From: Lamellibrachia satsuma
Taxonomy: Eukaryota > Annelida > Polychaeta > Sabellida > Siboglinidae
DNA length: 64,000 bases
Reading direction: 5' to 3'
NCBI GenBank assembly: GCA_033239005.1
Contig: BSQZ01000108.1
Span: forward strand, 189,001-253,000
This document shows, one piece after another, positions 45,948 through 58,300 of this stretch. The notes under the pieces were generated by a model. That model did no database searches. It saw nothing but the letters and a program-made list of their open reading frames with translations, and had not been told where the DNA came from. Every line of letters begins with the position of its first letter. Position 1 is the stretch's first letter. Made by a program: the position numbers and the translations under genes.

Positions 45948-47424
45948 CTGGTGGGGGGAGGGCTCAGTTTTGACAGCTTTCATAGCACTAATTAACATTT
46001 GTAACTGTAGTTGGTAATCAGTTTACTGATACAATGTATATTGATACTGGCCACCAAATGCGGGAAGGATATCACCATGATATCATATGTAATATACTCT
46101 CTGTTAGCTCCTGCTGATTTCTTACTGAATGTTGAGATTTTGTGAACAAGTATCATCACTGGTCTGAGTCTGTCTGCTTCTGAAATATCACCATAATAAA
46201 GCTGTGACAAATTTGCTGTGATATGTATTGATATTATGGTGATGTTGTCTTGCTTATAAAGCCAACATGAAGCCAAACTGACCACCATAAGTCCATAACA
46301 TATCATTATTTTCTGTTTTCTGATGTCATGCATTTTAATAATATTTTTCAAGCAAAAATAAATGTTGCACGGTAAAAATGGGATGAGTCCTTGTTTAAGC
46401 AAATTTGTCCTAATGTTGTGTCATGTTTGGTCCTGGGAGGCTCGTAAGTGGTAACCCTTGAAACACTGCCTGAATCTCCACCGTAGGCGCACTACTGTAT
46501 GTGCTGTCTAATTTACTGTTCATTGCAGTGCTTCAAACATCCCTCAGAGGTGTACCAACCCCCAGGGTGCATCAACTCATGAAATGTGTACCAGCCCCCT
46601 GGGGGTTTTAACCACCCCTTAAAGGTATTGTAGTACCCTAGGGTGTATGTACTGAAAGTATTGTTAATATCCAGATGACAAAATTTTTATTATCTTACTA
46701 CCTTTTTTAATTCATGGAAGTCTAGTTCTAGTGATACATTTCACCTGTAGTTATGTTCAGTCGGGATGAACTGGCCACCTACATTGGGGTTGGCATTGAG
46801 GGGGCAGCCCTAACAGAATATTTAGGGGTGTGTATGTCATGTGGCTCAATACAGTATTATTTAAACCAATGTAATTTAACCTCACACACCCACATGAAAC
46901 TTAATTACATGAAACTGTGAAACTGTCCTGATCCTTCTTGTAACTGTCACATACCACACAGTCACACACACACTACCATCATTTACTTTAATTAATTTTA
47001 GTACCATTTTAAGCACCTCTGAATGTACTTTGTCTAGATATACAGCGCTATATAAAGTGTACTTATTATTATTTTAGCAGAGTGTGATTTATTTGTTCCT
47101 CTTTCATCATAATTTAATAACAATAATAATACGTGTTGGTAAACACATGGATATACATTTTATAAAACCTGCAAAAAACTCAACTTAATGCAAACAAAAG
47201 ATTTGTAAATAAAAGAACCACTATCGGAAAATAAGCAAAGATTTTGGGAAAATACATCAGTATACTACACTAAATAAACAGCTACCAACCCTCAGAATCA
47301 ATGTGGAAAGTTTCTGGGTACTGCAGACACATTTAAATTTGATGCGCAAAACTTGAAAATGACACATACGGCTGCAGTGATCAAACGGATTTGATTAGTT
47401 ATTGCTGTGTTGAAATCATCGTTG
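45948..47424. other. Duplicated flank downstream of EPDR copy 2
   Basis: The sequence from GACAGCTTTCATAGCACTAA to about 46880 recurs at 42397-42545 (part) and at 55205-57530. It includes two units of the 40-bp minisatellite (46540-46640) that is expanded in the other copy. CAGCGCTATATAAAGTGTAC at 47044 resembles a SINE tail. No gene is supported. Confidence 0.6.
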
Positions 47425-47438
47425 GATTGTGGCCTCTC

Positions 47439-47560
47439 TTAGTAGACACGGTCCTTAAGATAGCCCCAACGGCAGAAGTCTGGCAGTGACAGATTGGGTG
47501 AATACATTGAATTAAAATGTATCTGCAGCACGGAGGCCAACATCTGGAGCACGTGCTGAA
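47439..47560 (-). mobile_element. Mariner-like transposase fragment fused to the LINE remnant
   Basis: The minus strand reads [25 protein letters not shown] then a stop, matching the piece at 43078-43150. It is joined in frame to the LINE RT at about 47560, producing a chimeric reading frame. Confidence 0.65.
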
Positions 47561-49860
47561 ACCTAATAATAATAGGAGTTCGCAGACTTGGTGAACGGAT
47601 AACTATGGCTTCTGACTTGTTCTCATTGATGACGAGTCCGTTGTCACAGAGCCATGTTTTTACTTCCTGTATGCAGGCCTCCATACGTGTGAGAGCTTGC
47701 ATGTGGTCCGTTGGTGGGAAAGTGACGTACAGTTGAGTGTTGTCAGCATACAGGTGGTGTTGCATGTTGTGCTGGTGTAATAATTTCGCTAAAGGAGCAA
47801 TGTAGGCATTAAAAAGTATAGGTCCAAGAACCGACCCTTGCGGTACTCCTGCCGTAATTTTATTAACTTCCGACAAGCTACTCTTCACGCGTACTACATT
47901 TGTTCGATTATGCAGATACGATGTCAGCCAAGCATGTATGTTGCCACATAATCCGTAGCCACGCAATCGTCGCAGCAGTATGGTGTGGTCGATGGTGTCG
48001 AATGCCGTAGTGAGGTCTAGCAACACCAGAAGTACACCCCGGCGACTATCTATGGCCTGTGCCACGTCGTTATGGATACGCAAAAGTGCTGTCTCGGCAC
48101 TATGATGTGGACGGTACGCACTTTGATATACTCCGTAAATACCGTTCTCGTCCATGACGTGTTGCAGTTGTTGCGCAACGAAACGCTCAGTTATCTTCGC
48201 CACAAACGTGATGTTAGAGACAGGGCGGTAGTTGGTGAGTACGTTGATGTCAGAGCCTCGCTTCTTTAGTATTGGTGTTATAACAGCGTGCTTCATCGAT
48301 GGAGGAACCACAGAAGACATAGAGAGGCATTGACGATACGGGCCAGGACCGGAGACAGAGAATCAATGTGACACTTCAGGAGAGATGTTGGGAGTGGGTC
48401 CAGTTCACACGACTTCACAGCAGATGCCAGCACTATCCGTTTCACGTCCGATGGTAACGCGGGTTCAAAGAAATTTAAACGAGCAGTCACCTCTGTCATC
48501 ATGTCATCGCCTGGCTGTTGAGACCGGTTACGACACAGCGCATCCACTTTGTCTGTGAAGCTTCGCTGGAATAAGGTAGCAAGTGCCGCGTGGGTTGCGC
48601 CTGACCCTTCGGGTAGGGGCTGGTCTACGCCTCGACCCAGAAGTGCTTTGCGATTTCGTAGACCAGGCGTATGTTGCCACCAGCTTTCTCGAATTCTGCT
48701 CGATAGTGTTCAGAACGTGCTTTCCTCAGTGATTTCCAGAAAGTGTTACGCCGGTCCGTATATATTCGTCGATGAACTGTTAAGCCTGATTGTCGCCAAT
48801 GGCGTTCGGCCTGACGCAGAGCTCGTTTTTCTTCGGCCAGTTCACTGGTGTGCCATGGGATCATCGGCCTCACCGTAATAGTCCGTGACATCAGAGGGGC
48901 ATGCTCATCAATGACAGTGCGTAGGCAATAGTCATAACGATAGAGAAGTACTATCAGGTCCAACTCATGAGCAATGAAATCGGCAGCCGCCAGATCAGCT
49001 GCAAACCGACTGTTGTCAATCGCTGCGTACCTCCAATAATTGACGTGGCGCTTCAGGCGTGTTGGTTTTGACTGATACAGTTCGCATTCAATTGCGTAGT
49101 GGTCGGTGATCATAGTTGTAGGCTTAACAGCAGTAGCAATAACGTCTGACGTTTCCGACGTGATGACAAGATCGAGAATATTGCCACGCTCGTGGGTCGA
49201 TCTTTTGACATGTTGCACGAAGCCTGAAGTCCCCAGCAAATTGGCCAAGTTAGTTGCATCAGTGCAAGTCGGATCGCCATATCGCGTGTTAAAGTCCCCA
49301 CACACTACAGTCTCAGTAGGGTGGGCCGCGGCGATGAGCAACACCTTTCCAACATCATCCAGGAAGGAGTGGAAATCGGACGTTGATGGTCGGCAAAATA
49401 ACGCGACATGTCTCACTCACACGGGTGTCAATATTGGCACGTGAAACGAGCTGTAGTGTTTTTCGAAACAGAACTCCCACGCCTCCACCACAGCGAGCGC
49501 TACCACGCGGCTGGTGTACGAACGTGAAGTCATCTCCGCACAGTTCGGACACGGCAGTCGTTTCATCTTCTCCCAGCCAAGTTTCCGTCAAGGCGACGAC
49601 GTCCAATTCGCGTTCGTCGATGTAGTCACGCACGAGCAGTGCCTTGTTGCGAATGGATCTTACATTGATCAAGGCGAATTTCGCACGAAGGTCAGGCGAG
49701 CTTCGCGCAATGAACGACCAATTCCCAGTTCCCCTCGATGTCAGTTGTATCAGGTTTGAATTGTTGACACCAGTTTGTTTGCTCACAGAACTGACCTGAT
49801 GACACAGATGGCTGCAGCACCATGACCCTGCCCTCAATGACGGTCATTAGGGGCAGAGGT
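47561..49860 (-). mobile_element. LINE with endonuclease and reverse transcriptase, inactive
   Basis: Minus-strand frames, each shifted, read in order: apurinic endonuclease start (FALINVRSIRNK, TETWLGEDE, GGGVGVLFRK), endonuclease end (VVCGDFNTRYGD, TTMITDHYAIECEL), a linker, and RT ([77 protein letters not shown]). This order is typical of CR1/L2-type LINEs. The catalytic YADD reads YADN. With several frameshifts and the missing 3' end, the copy is dead. Confidence 0.9.
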
Positions 49861-49879
49861 CAGCACGGCCACATGCATA

Positions 49880-52430
49880 GACCACCGCGATCGGGCTAGT
49901 GCAAACCAGCAATCACAACACGGTGAGTGTGCCAACTGTGGAAGGCGACACAACACAAGGGTAAAGTTCAACTGCCCAGCATTTGGAAAAACATGTCACA
50001 AGTGAATCACTTCTCAGCCAAATGCAGAAGCAAAACAAAACACGGCGCCGGCAGACAGTATGTGCAATCAATGAAGAGGAGGTGTTCACAATGAGTGAAG
50101 TTGCGACAACTGATGCATAGCAAGTATGTACGCTCAAACTTGAGTACGGTAACTACCTCCATGCTGTGGCATTGCGTGTGAAGATCAAAGACACACTCGA
50201 TGGCTTACAAGCTGACCAGATCATCGGTCCTGTGACAAGACCCACCGAGTGGATCAGTTCACTTGTCTTAGTACACAAGAAACATACGAAGAAACCTCAA
50301 ATCTGCCTAGATCCCAAGGATCTTAATCATGCAATTCAACCCAAAACATTATCCACTGCCTAAAATTGAGGACGTGTCAACACATCTGTATGGTGTGAAA
50401 ATATTTTCGATCTTCGATGTACGCAGCAGATTCTGGCACGTGAAGCTCGATGACCCATCGTCTTACCTGACTACGTTCAACACGCACTTTGGTCACAGGT
50501 GGAAGTGACTACCCATCAGCATTTGCTCAGCACTTGAGGTATTTCAGAAGAGAATGCAGGAACTCATCGAAGGGCTGACAGAAGTTAAAGTAATCGTGGA
50601 TGATTTCATTGTTGTTGGGTTTGGCGATACTCTGGTGGAAGCACAACATAGTCATGACCACAACTTGCTCGCATTCATCAAGCGCTATGAGGAACGATGC
50701 ATGACGCTCAACATCGAGAAGATGAAGCTCAGAGTGCAGGAAGTGCCCTTCATAGGACATATAGCAACAGACATGGGTCTATGTGTTTATCCACGGAATG
50801 TGCGAATGTGCGAGCGATAACCAAAATGCCTCAACCGACAGATGTGGCTGTAGTACTGTGTCTGCTTGGCATGACACAGTATCTGGAACTACCTCATTTG
50901 TCAGACATGACAAAACCGTTGCGTGACATGACCCAGAAAGATGCAGACTTTCTGTGAGACAAACCACAGCAGAAGGCATTTGATGCGTTGAAAACCACGT
51001 TTACAAGTACACCAGTGCTGCGGTATTACTACCTGGACGAGGAGGTGACTGCAATGTGACGCATCGCAATCGGGCATAGGTGCAACGATGATGCAAGACG
51101 ACAGCCAGTGACGTACGCTTCAAGAGAACTGACTGCAGCAGAGACTAGTTACGCTCAAATTAATAAAGAACTACTCGCCATAGCGTTCGCATGTCAGTGA
51201 TTTGAGGCATACAGGTGTAAACATCAAAACTGACCACAAACCACTTGAGTTCATCGTGCGCAAACCCCTCAACATGGCCATGAAATGATTGCAGCGTATG
51301 ATGCTTGCACTGCTGAAGTATGACTTGAATGTCTACTACAAGTGTGGAGAAACGATGTTCTTGGTGGACACACTGAGTCAGGCCTACTTATCAGAAGTTC
51401 TTGGTGGACACGCCGAGTCAGGTCTACTTATCAGAAGTTCTTGGTGGACACACCGAGTCAGGCCTACTTATCAGAAGTTCTTGGTGGACACACTGAGTCA
51501 TGCCAGCAGCTGCAGAACATCATTCAGTATGGATGGCCAAACAACACATCAAGAGTGCCCGAATGTGTGCGGCCATTCTTCGATTCGCGAGAGAAGAACT
51601 AATGGCTCAAGACTCGTTGGTCTTCAAAGACCATCTGCTGGTCGTGCTGGCAGCGATGAGCAAAGAACTGCTTGGAGTGGCACATTCAACACATCGGCAT
51701 CAATGGATACCATGATATGAAACAGAGAATGATACGCTTCGTTTGCTGGGCATTAAACAACACTAGAAGCACTATGCCAACCAGAGTGCGAAGTCACACA
51801 AACCAATAAACAAAGGCGAAGCCATGCACGAGGTTGCCTGGTCAGACGCGGTAGAGTGCTGGCCAAATAGTGCCCTGGAGCTACAGAGTCAATGTTCGTG
51901 GTGCCATCTACTGTAGAAACCGATGCCAACTTGTCTGCACAGGTGAGCTGCTGATCGTCGAGCCACAGATTAATGACCCACCAATCAACGAGCCACTGAA
52001 CACCGAGCGACGATCCAGAGAACACCGAGCCGTCGATCATGCCTGAATCGGCAGCAGACAAACCGGATGTGACAGACACAGCAGCACAGTCTGAAATGCC
52101 TGTGAATGTGCCATCAGTGGTGCAAGGTCCCCGGCGATCAGGATGTGTCAACAAACCAAGTCATCTTGGTGACTATGTCTGCCAGTGAACACTATGTTAG
52201 TTAGCTAACTTGGGGCTGTATGATGAACATACTATTGAACACCTGTTTTTGAGAAAAAAGAGATATGACATTATGAATACCTTTTAGGCTGGTGCCGAAT
52301 GCTGCCCTGAGCCCGAGACGCATATAAAATTGTGGTATCTCTGTATGTGTACTTTGCCTTGAGGTCCCACGTCAATAAAGCTATCTTGTTAACTATGTGT
52401 TGTCTGGATACTTACAACATTCAACATAAA
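49880..52430 (+). mobile_element. Ty3/gypsy retrotransposon remnant
   Basis: In order on the + strand with many frame breaks: a CCHC-like knuckle (CANCGRRHNTRVKFNCPAFG), the RT start (TRPTEWISSLVLVHKK, CLDPKDLNHAI), the RT core (KVIVDDFIVVGFGDT, LRVQEVPFIGHIATDMGL), RNase H pieces near 51000-51290, then a short stretch toward an integrase zinc region near 51690. A 40-bp unit is tandemly repeated at 51358-51500. The right end, about 52200-52430, contains GTCAATAAAGC and could be an LTR remnant, but no matching left LTR was found. Not functional. Confidence 0.82.
51358..51508. repeat. 40-bp tandem repeat inside the gypsy remnant
   Basis: About 3.7 copies of TTCTTGGTGGACACACTGAG plus TCAGGCCTACTTATCAGAAG. 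The first copy is the RNase H/connection codons, so it is an internal duplication after insertion. A 40-bp step shifts the frame at every copy. Confidence 0.9.
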
Positions 52431-52439
52431 CATTTTACA

Positions 52440-52665
52440 GTGTCGTTTTCACATTTTGCACATCGTGTTCAAATGTGTCTGCAGCGCTGACACCAACATC
52501 TGGAGCATTTGTTCAAACTCAACCAAATCAAGTACATTAAAAATATTCATCCAAAACTTCCCACAAATGATCATGGATCATGTGAAGCAAATGTGTACCA
52601 AAGAACATGTCCTTTGAAATAAAAGTAAGGAAGTTATGAAAGGCTTAGGTAACATATAGCTAATC
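52440..52665 (+). mobile_element. Mariner-like transposase C-terminal remnant, second copy
   Basis: The + strand gives HFAHRVQMCLQR and, after a stop, HQHLEHLFKLNQIKYIKNIHPKL, a mariner-type C-terminus. It matches 43240-43410 and sits at the same place relative to the EPDR gene, so it belongs to the duplicated block. Confidence 0.65.
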
Positions 52666-53238
52666 TGAACATGCACATAGCTAAGAATGGGAAGATTCAA
52701 AGGTTGCAGTGTTGGTGATCACCCGAGTATACAGTTTGAACAGAAAAGTATTCATATAGATAAATAATAATATGGGCACATACACACACACACATGCACA
52801 CACGACATCAGTATCATAGCACATTACAAAAAGAGAATCTTGGTAGATACAGAGAGGGTGGCCTGACAAAGGGTGAGTTATGCCTTGGAGTGGCAACATG
52901 AGGAAGGTTTATTGCTCAGATCTGCCTGCCCTGACTAAATAAAGCAAGTTATTGTTTATGTTGTCAAGGTCATTTTCATCAGCCACCCAGTTATCCCTTT
53001 GAATTATGTAAAAGCATACTCGTTGAACTAGTATTAGGATGGTGAGGGCGAGCTATATGCCTTGGAGCGGGGACATTACGACTCGCTCTTTAACTTGAGA
53101 TACGGTCGTTGTAATTCTTTGACCAGACAATGTGTGTCTCAAGACTTGGCTGGGTTATTTTTGACTGTACAGTCAGAAGCATGTGACATTCAGTCTTGTG
53201 ATCGGGTGTGGGGGTGGCTATTATGTATAACTGTGCTC

Positions 53239-53244
53239 TATAAA
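53239..53244 (+). promoter_or_regulatory. TATA box of EPDR copy 3
   Basis: TATAAA in GCTCTATAAAACAACAGG, about 200 bases before the ATG, same sequence and distance as in copy 2. Confidence 0.6.
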
Positions 53245-53439
53245 ACAACAGGCCAGTCGCAGTCTCTAACAGTTCCTGCACTGTGTCTTTCTCCAAGTGA
53301 CGACAGTTGAATATACAGTATCGCTAGTTTGCTGTGTCTGTTTCTACAGACTTAGGACAGTTTGAAGTTGTACTCCAGTGAGTTGGGCAGTATACGTTGA
53401 CGTAAACAGACAACAATATTTAACATCAACATCACAACC

Positions 53440-54198
53440 ATGGCAGCCGTGTTGATGGTAATCTTTGTCACGGTGGTGACTGTCGTTGTGACGGAGAAGC
53501 CTTGCTGCTTCCCTGAGCAGTATGAAGGAATTCTTGGCGTAATGACACAAACATTGGGGCATAGACCATTCAAAATCGGTGCAATGGCGAATTTCTCCAT
53601 CGACTACAAAAACGAACGAATTGCAGTCTACGAAAAGATCCGTGCACATCGTCATACAATGAATATGTCATTGATCATAGATTTCAAGGCAAAGAAACAA
53701 TACACTGTGTTTTGGGAAAAGAAAAGGTGCTGTGCTATGAACATGTCCCAGCCGATGGGCCCTCGATGTGCCCTCAACAACGCAACCTTCATAGGGAGTG
53801 CCTACTACGGGGTGGGGGCGTCAGCGCTTGCTACAACAGGCTGGGGCATTCTTGTCTGTAAGCCTGGTCTCAAATTGTCTGCAGAAATTGTTGTCACACA
53901 GAAAAACTGCATTCCTTTCAACCAGATTGCGATGGGACGATCTCATTTCACCCCTTTCCTCCAGTTTGTGTCCTACTATAACAACACCCTGGGCATCCAG
54001 GACCCTGGGGTATTTACCCCGCCAGACTTCTGCAAGAAAGAGGCACAGGACTGTGGCCAGACCGTGGAGTTGCCTGCAGCAACGCAACATATCGTTGATT
54101 TCCTTACTGTGAAATCAGAGAACCCTGGGATGAAAGATGACCCTCTGGAAACAAACGAAGTTCTCAACAAAGATGGCGCATCCGATTTGAAGCTGTGA
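53440..54198 (+). CDS. Ependymin-related secreted protein (EPDR copy 3)
   Basis: 252 residues, single exon, the same length as copy 2 and differing at a limited number of positions (for example MTQTLGHRPFKIG, RAHRHTMNMSLI, QPMGPRC, CKPGLKLSAE). Signal peptide, CC start, YYGVGASAL block, NCIPF, FCKKEAQDCG and the ASDLKL tail are all conserved, so it should be a secreted ependymin-family glycoprotein. Most changes from copy 2 keep the frame and the Cys and sequon positions, which suggests selection. Promoter, leader and 3' flank are also shared with copy 2; a degenerate 38-bp satellite begins about 230 bases after the stop. Confidence 0.92.
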   Translation: MAAVLMVIFVTVVTVVVTEKPCCFPEQYEGILGVMTQTLGHRPFKIGAMANFSIDYKNERIAVYEKIRAHRHTMNMSLIIDFKAKKQYTVFWEKKRCCAMNMSQPMGPRCALNNATFIGSAYYGVGASALATTGWGILVCKPGLKLSAEIVVTQKNCIPFNQIAMGRSHFTPFLQFVSYYNNTLGIQDPGVFTPPDFCKKEAQDCGQTVELPAATQHIVDFLTVKSENPGMKDDPLETNEVLNKDGASDLKL

Positions 54199-54428
54199 TT
54201 GGTACTGTTAATAAAGTTGAGCAATATCTGCTTTGGTAATCTTGACAATGTATTTTGTCGATATTTGCATAGGAATTGGTTTACATTGATAAAGTCTCAA
54301 TGATGTTGAGTAACATTTGTGTTTGATCCAATTGGTCTTGATAAAGTCTTAAGACAACTTCGGTGGAGCTGTCATACTTTGATAGTGTTGACAATATTGC
54401 ATGTTTGTGTTTAATGTGATTTGTTTTG

Positions 54429-55188
54429 ATTAAGTCTACGCATGGTGTTGAGTTACACGTATCTTGATTAAGTCTGCTCATGGTGTACAGTTACATGTAT
54501 CTTGATTAAGTCTATTCATGGTGTTGAGTTATATGTATCTTGATTAAGTCTACTCATGGTGTAGAGTTACATGTATCTCAATTAAGTCTACCCATGGTGT
54601 TGAGTTATATGTATCTTGATTAAGTCTACTCATAGTGTTGAGTTACATGTATCTTGATTAAATCTACTCATGGTGTTGAGTTATATGTATCTTGATTAAG
54701 TCTACCCATGGTGTTGAGTTATATGTATCTTGATTAAGTCTACCCATGGTGTTGTGTTACATGTATCTTGATTATGTCTACCCATGGTGTTGAGTTACAT
54801 GTATCTTGATTAAGTCTACCCATGGTGTCGAGTTACATGTATCTTGATTAAGTCTACCCATGGTGTCGAGTTACATGTATCTTGATTAAGTCTGCCCATG
54901 GTGTCGAGTTACATGTATCTTGATTAAGTCTACCCATGGTGTCGAATTACATGTATCTTGATTAAGTCTACCCATGGTGTCGAGTTACATGTATCTTGAT
55001 TAAGTCTACCCATGGTGTCGAGTTACATGTATCTTGATTAAGTCTACCCATGGTGTTGAGTTACATGTATCTCAATTAAGTCTACCCATGGTGTTGAGAT
55101 ATATGTATCTTGATTAAGTCTACCCATGGTGTTGAGTTACATGTATCTTGATTAAGTCTACCCATGGTGTCGAGTTACATGTATCTTG
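54429..55188. repeat. 38-bp satellite behind EPDR copy 3
   Basis: About 20 copies of the same 38-bp unit, here diverged: CTACCCATGGTGTCGAG variants dominate the right part and ATATGTATC variants the left. The most heterogeneous of the three arrays. Confidence 0.93.
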
Positions 55189-55719
55189 ACCAACTAAGTT
55201 TCGACAGCTTTTGTGGCACCAATTAACATTTGTAAATGTAGCTGGTGATCAGATTACTGGTACAATGTATATTGATACTGACCACCTAATGGGGGAAGGA
55301 ATATATTACCCGCGATATCACATGTAATACCCGTTACATCTGTTATCACCTGCTGGTTTCTTACTGAATATTGAGATTTTGTGTGAAGGTTCTCAGCCTG
55401 TCTGCTTCTGAAGTGTCACCATATAAAGCTGTGACAAATTTGCTGTGATATGTATTGATATTATGGCGATGTTGTCTTGCTATGTGAAGCCAAGCTGACC
55501 ATCATAAGTCCATAACATATCATTATTTTCTGTTTTCTGATGTCATGCATTTTAACAATGTTTTTCAAGCAAAAATAAATGTTGCACGGTAAAAGCAAAT
55601 TTGTCCTAATGTTGTGTCATGTTTGGTCCTGGGAGGCTCGTAAGTGGTAACCCTTGAAACACTGCCCGAATCTCCACCGTAGGCGCACTACTGCATGTGT
55701 TGTCTAATTTACTGTTCAC

Positions 55720-57292
55720 TGCAATGTTTCAAACACCCCTCAGACGTGTACCAGCCCCTAGGGTATATCAACAACTCATTAGAGGTGTACCAGCCCCTGG
55801 GGTGTTTCAACCATCCATCAGAGGTGTACCAGCCCTCTAGGGTGTTTCAACCATCCACCAGAGGTGTACCAGCCCCCTAGGGTGATCCAACCATCCATCA
55901 GAGGTGTACCAGCCCCCTAGGGTGATCCAACCATCCATCAGAGGTGTACCAGCCCCCTAGGGTGTTTCTACCATCCATCAGAGGTGTACCAGTCAGTCAT
56001 TAGGGTTAATCAACCTGTCTACATGCTTGTTATGATTAGCTATATATAAACTACCAGGTGACCATAAAAACATAGACATTGTCTGAATCTCCACCGTAGG
56101 CACACTACCGTATATGTTGTCTAATTTTCTGTTCATTGCAATGTTTCAAACACCCCTCAGACAAGTACCAGCCCCTAAGGTGTATCATCAACTCGTTAGA
56201 GGTGTACCAGCCCTATGGTATTTCAACCACCTCTCAGAGGTGTATCAGCCCCCTATGGTGTTTTAACAACCCTTTAGAGGTTTACCATCCCCCTATAGGT
56301 TGTTACAACCAACCCTTAGAGGTGTACCAGCCCCCTAGGGTGTTTCAACCATCCATCAGAGGTGTACCAGTCAGTCACTAGGGTGTTTCAACCATCCACT
56401 AGATGTGTACCAGCCCCCTAGGGTGTTTCAACCATCTATAAGAGGTGTACCAGCCCCTGGGGTGTTTCAACCATCCATCAGAGGTGTACCAGCCCCCCTA
56501 GGGTGATCAAACCAACCATCAGAGGTGTACCAGCCCCCTAGGGTGTTTCTACCATCCAACAGAGGTGTACCAACCCCCTAGGGTGTTTCAACCATCCATC
56601 AAAGGTATACCAGCCCCCTAGTGTGTTTCTACCATCTGTCAGGTGTGCCAAACCCGTAGGATATTTCAACCATCCATCAGAGGTGTACCAGCCCCTAGGG
56701 TGTTTGCATCATCCATCAGAGGTGTACCAGCCCCCTAGGGTGTTTCTACCATCCATCAGAGGTGTACCAATCCCGTACGATGTTTCAACCATCCATCAGA
56801 GGTGTACCAGCCCCTAGGGTGTTTGTATCATCCATCAGAGGTGTACCAGCCCCCTAGGGTGTTTCTACCATCCATCAGAGGTGTACCAATCCCGTACGAT
56901 GTTTCAACCATCCATCAGAGGTGTACCAGCCCCTAGGGTGTTTGTATCATCCATCAGAGGTGTACCAGCCCCCTAGGGTGTTTCTACCATCCATCAGAGG
57001 TGTACCAATCCCGTACGATGTTTCAACCATCCATCAGAGGTGTACCAGCCCCTAGGGTGTTTGTATCATCCATCAGAGGTGTACCAGCCCCCTACGGTGT
57101 TTCTACCATCCATCAGAGGTGTACCAATCCTGTACAATGTTTCAGCCATCTATCAGAGGTGTACCAATCCCTTACGATGTTTCAGCTATCCATCAGAGGT
57201 GTACCAGCCCCCTAGGGTGTTTCTACCATCCATCAGAGGTGTACCAATCCCGTACGATGTTTCAACCATCCATCAGAGGTGTACCAGTCAGT
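55720..57292. repeat. 40-bp minisatellite with a 119-bp higher-order unit
   Basis: The unit is GAGGTGTACCAGCCCCCTAG plus GGTGTTTCAACCATCCATCA. Between 56740 and 57110 three variant units (CAATCCCGTACGATG, CAGCCCCTAGGGTGTTTGTA and CAGCCCCCTAGGGTGTTTCT types) repeat together with a period of 119 bp. An internal non-repeat segment lies at 56000-56130. Short ORFs across the array are artefacts. Confidence 0.9.
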
Positions 57293-58292
57293 CACTAGGG
57301 TTAACTACGTCAACCTGTCTATGTGCTTGTTATGATTAACTATATATAAACTACCGTTTTAATTCACGGAAGTCTAGTTCTAGTGATACATTTCACCTGT
57401 AGTTATGTTCAGTCGGGATGAACTGGCCACCTACATTGGGGTTGGCGTTGAGAGGGCAGCCCTAACAGAATATTTAGGGGTATGTGTGTGTCATGTGGCT
57501 CAATACAGTATCATTTAAACCAATGTCATTTACCCTCACACACCCACATGAAACTTAATTACATCAACCTATCTACGTGCTTGTTATGATTAGCTATATA
57601 TATAAACTACCAGGTGACCATAAAAACACAGACATACAACTTGATTAATAACGTTTTATTTTCAAATGTCAAAAAGTTAACCCATCGCCAATATGACGCT
57701 GTGTGGAAAATTTGGCAGACGGTGAGCGATTGAACAAACACTGCACGAGACAAGTTGCAAGACAAAACTATCTAAAAATAAAATCATGAATCATGCCATA
57801 ATTAATATAGACTAAAATAAAGAGTCAAATCTAAACGTTAGGCTAATCCTGAGGCCTAACCCAGGCTAAGGCTAAGCCCTAACTAAGCGATTCGAAAGTC
57901 AGCAATCTTATTATGTTTGTCATGTTCATTTACAGCATTGCACTTTTTCAATGAATACAAGTCTTAATATAACATCAATTTTGTCACAAAATATATCATA
58001 TTTATGTTGTGAAAGTTAAAAAATAATTTCATTGCCTAAATCTGTGGTATATTATAATGTTAGATTTTTATATTTCACTAGAATGTCCATTGTCCAAATG
58101 TGTATAATGATATATACTCCTGGAAAGAGGAGTACAAAACTAAACATTCTGTGAGACAAAGTTCAGTTTCATAGTTGTGATCATTCTGTGTGTACTGAAT
58201 AAGGAAAAACTACTCTGTTTAGATCATAGTGTACCTAACTATACATTTTTCATTTATGGTGGAACCATATGTCAGAGTCATTTACAAAACTC
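57293..58292. other. End of the duplicated block and AT-rich DNA
   Basis: 57360-57530 matches 46720-46880 (AAGTCTAGTTCTAGTGATAC and following). After that the sequence is AT-rich with no supported feature up to the MITE. Confidence 0.5.
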
Positions 58293-58300
58293 TGTGTGGT

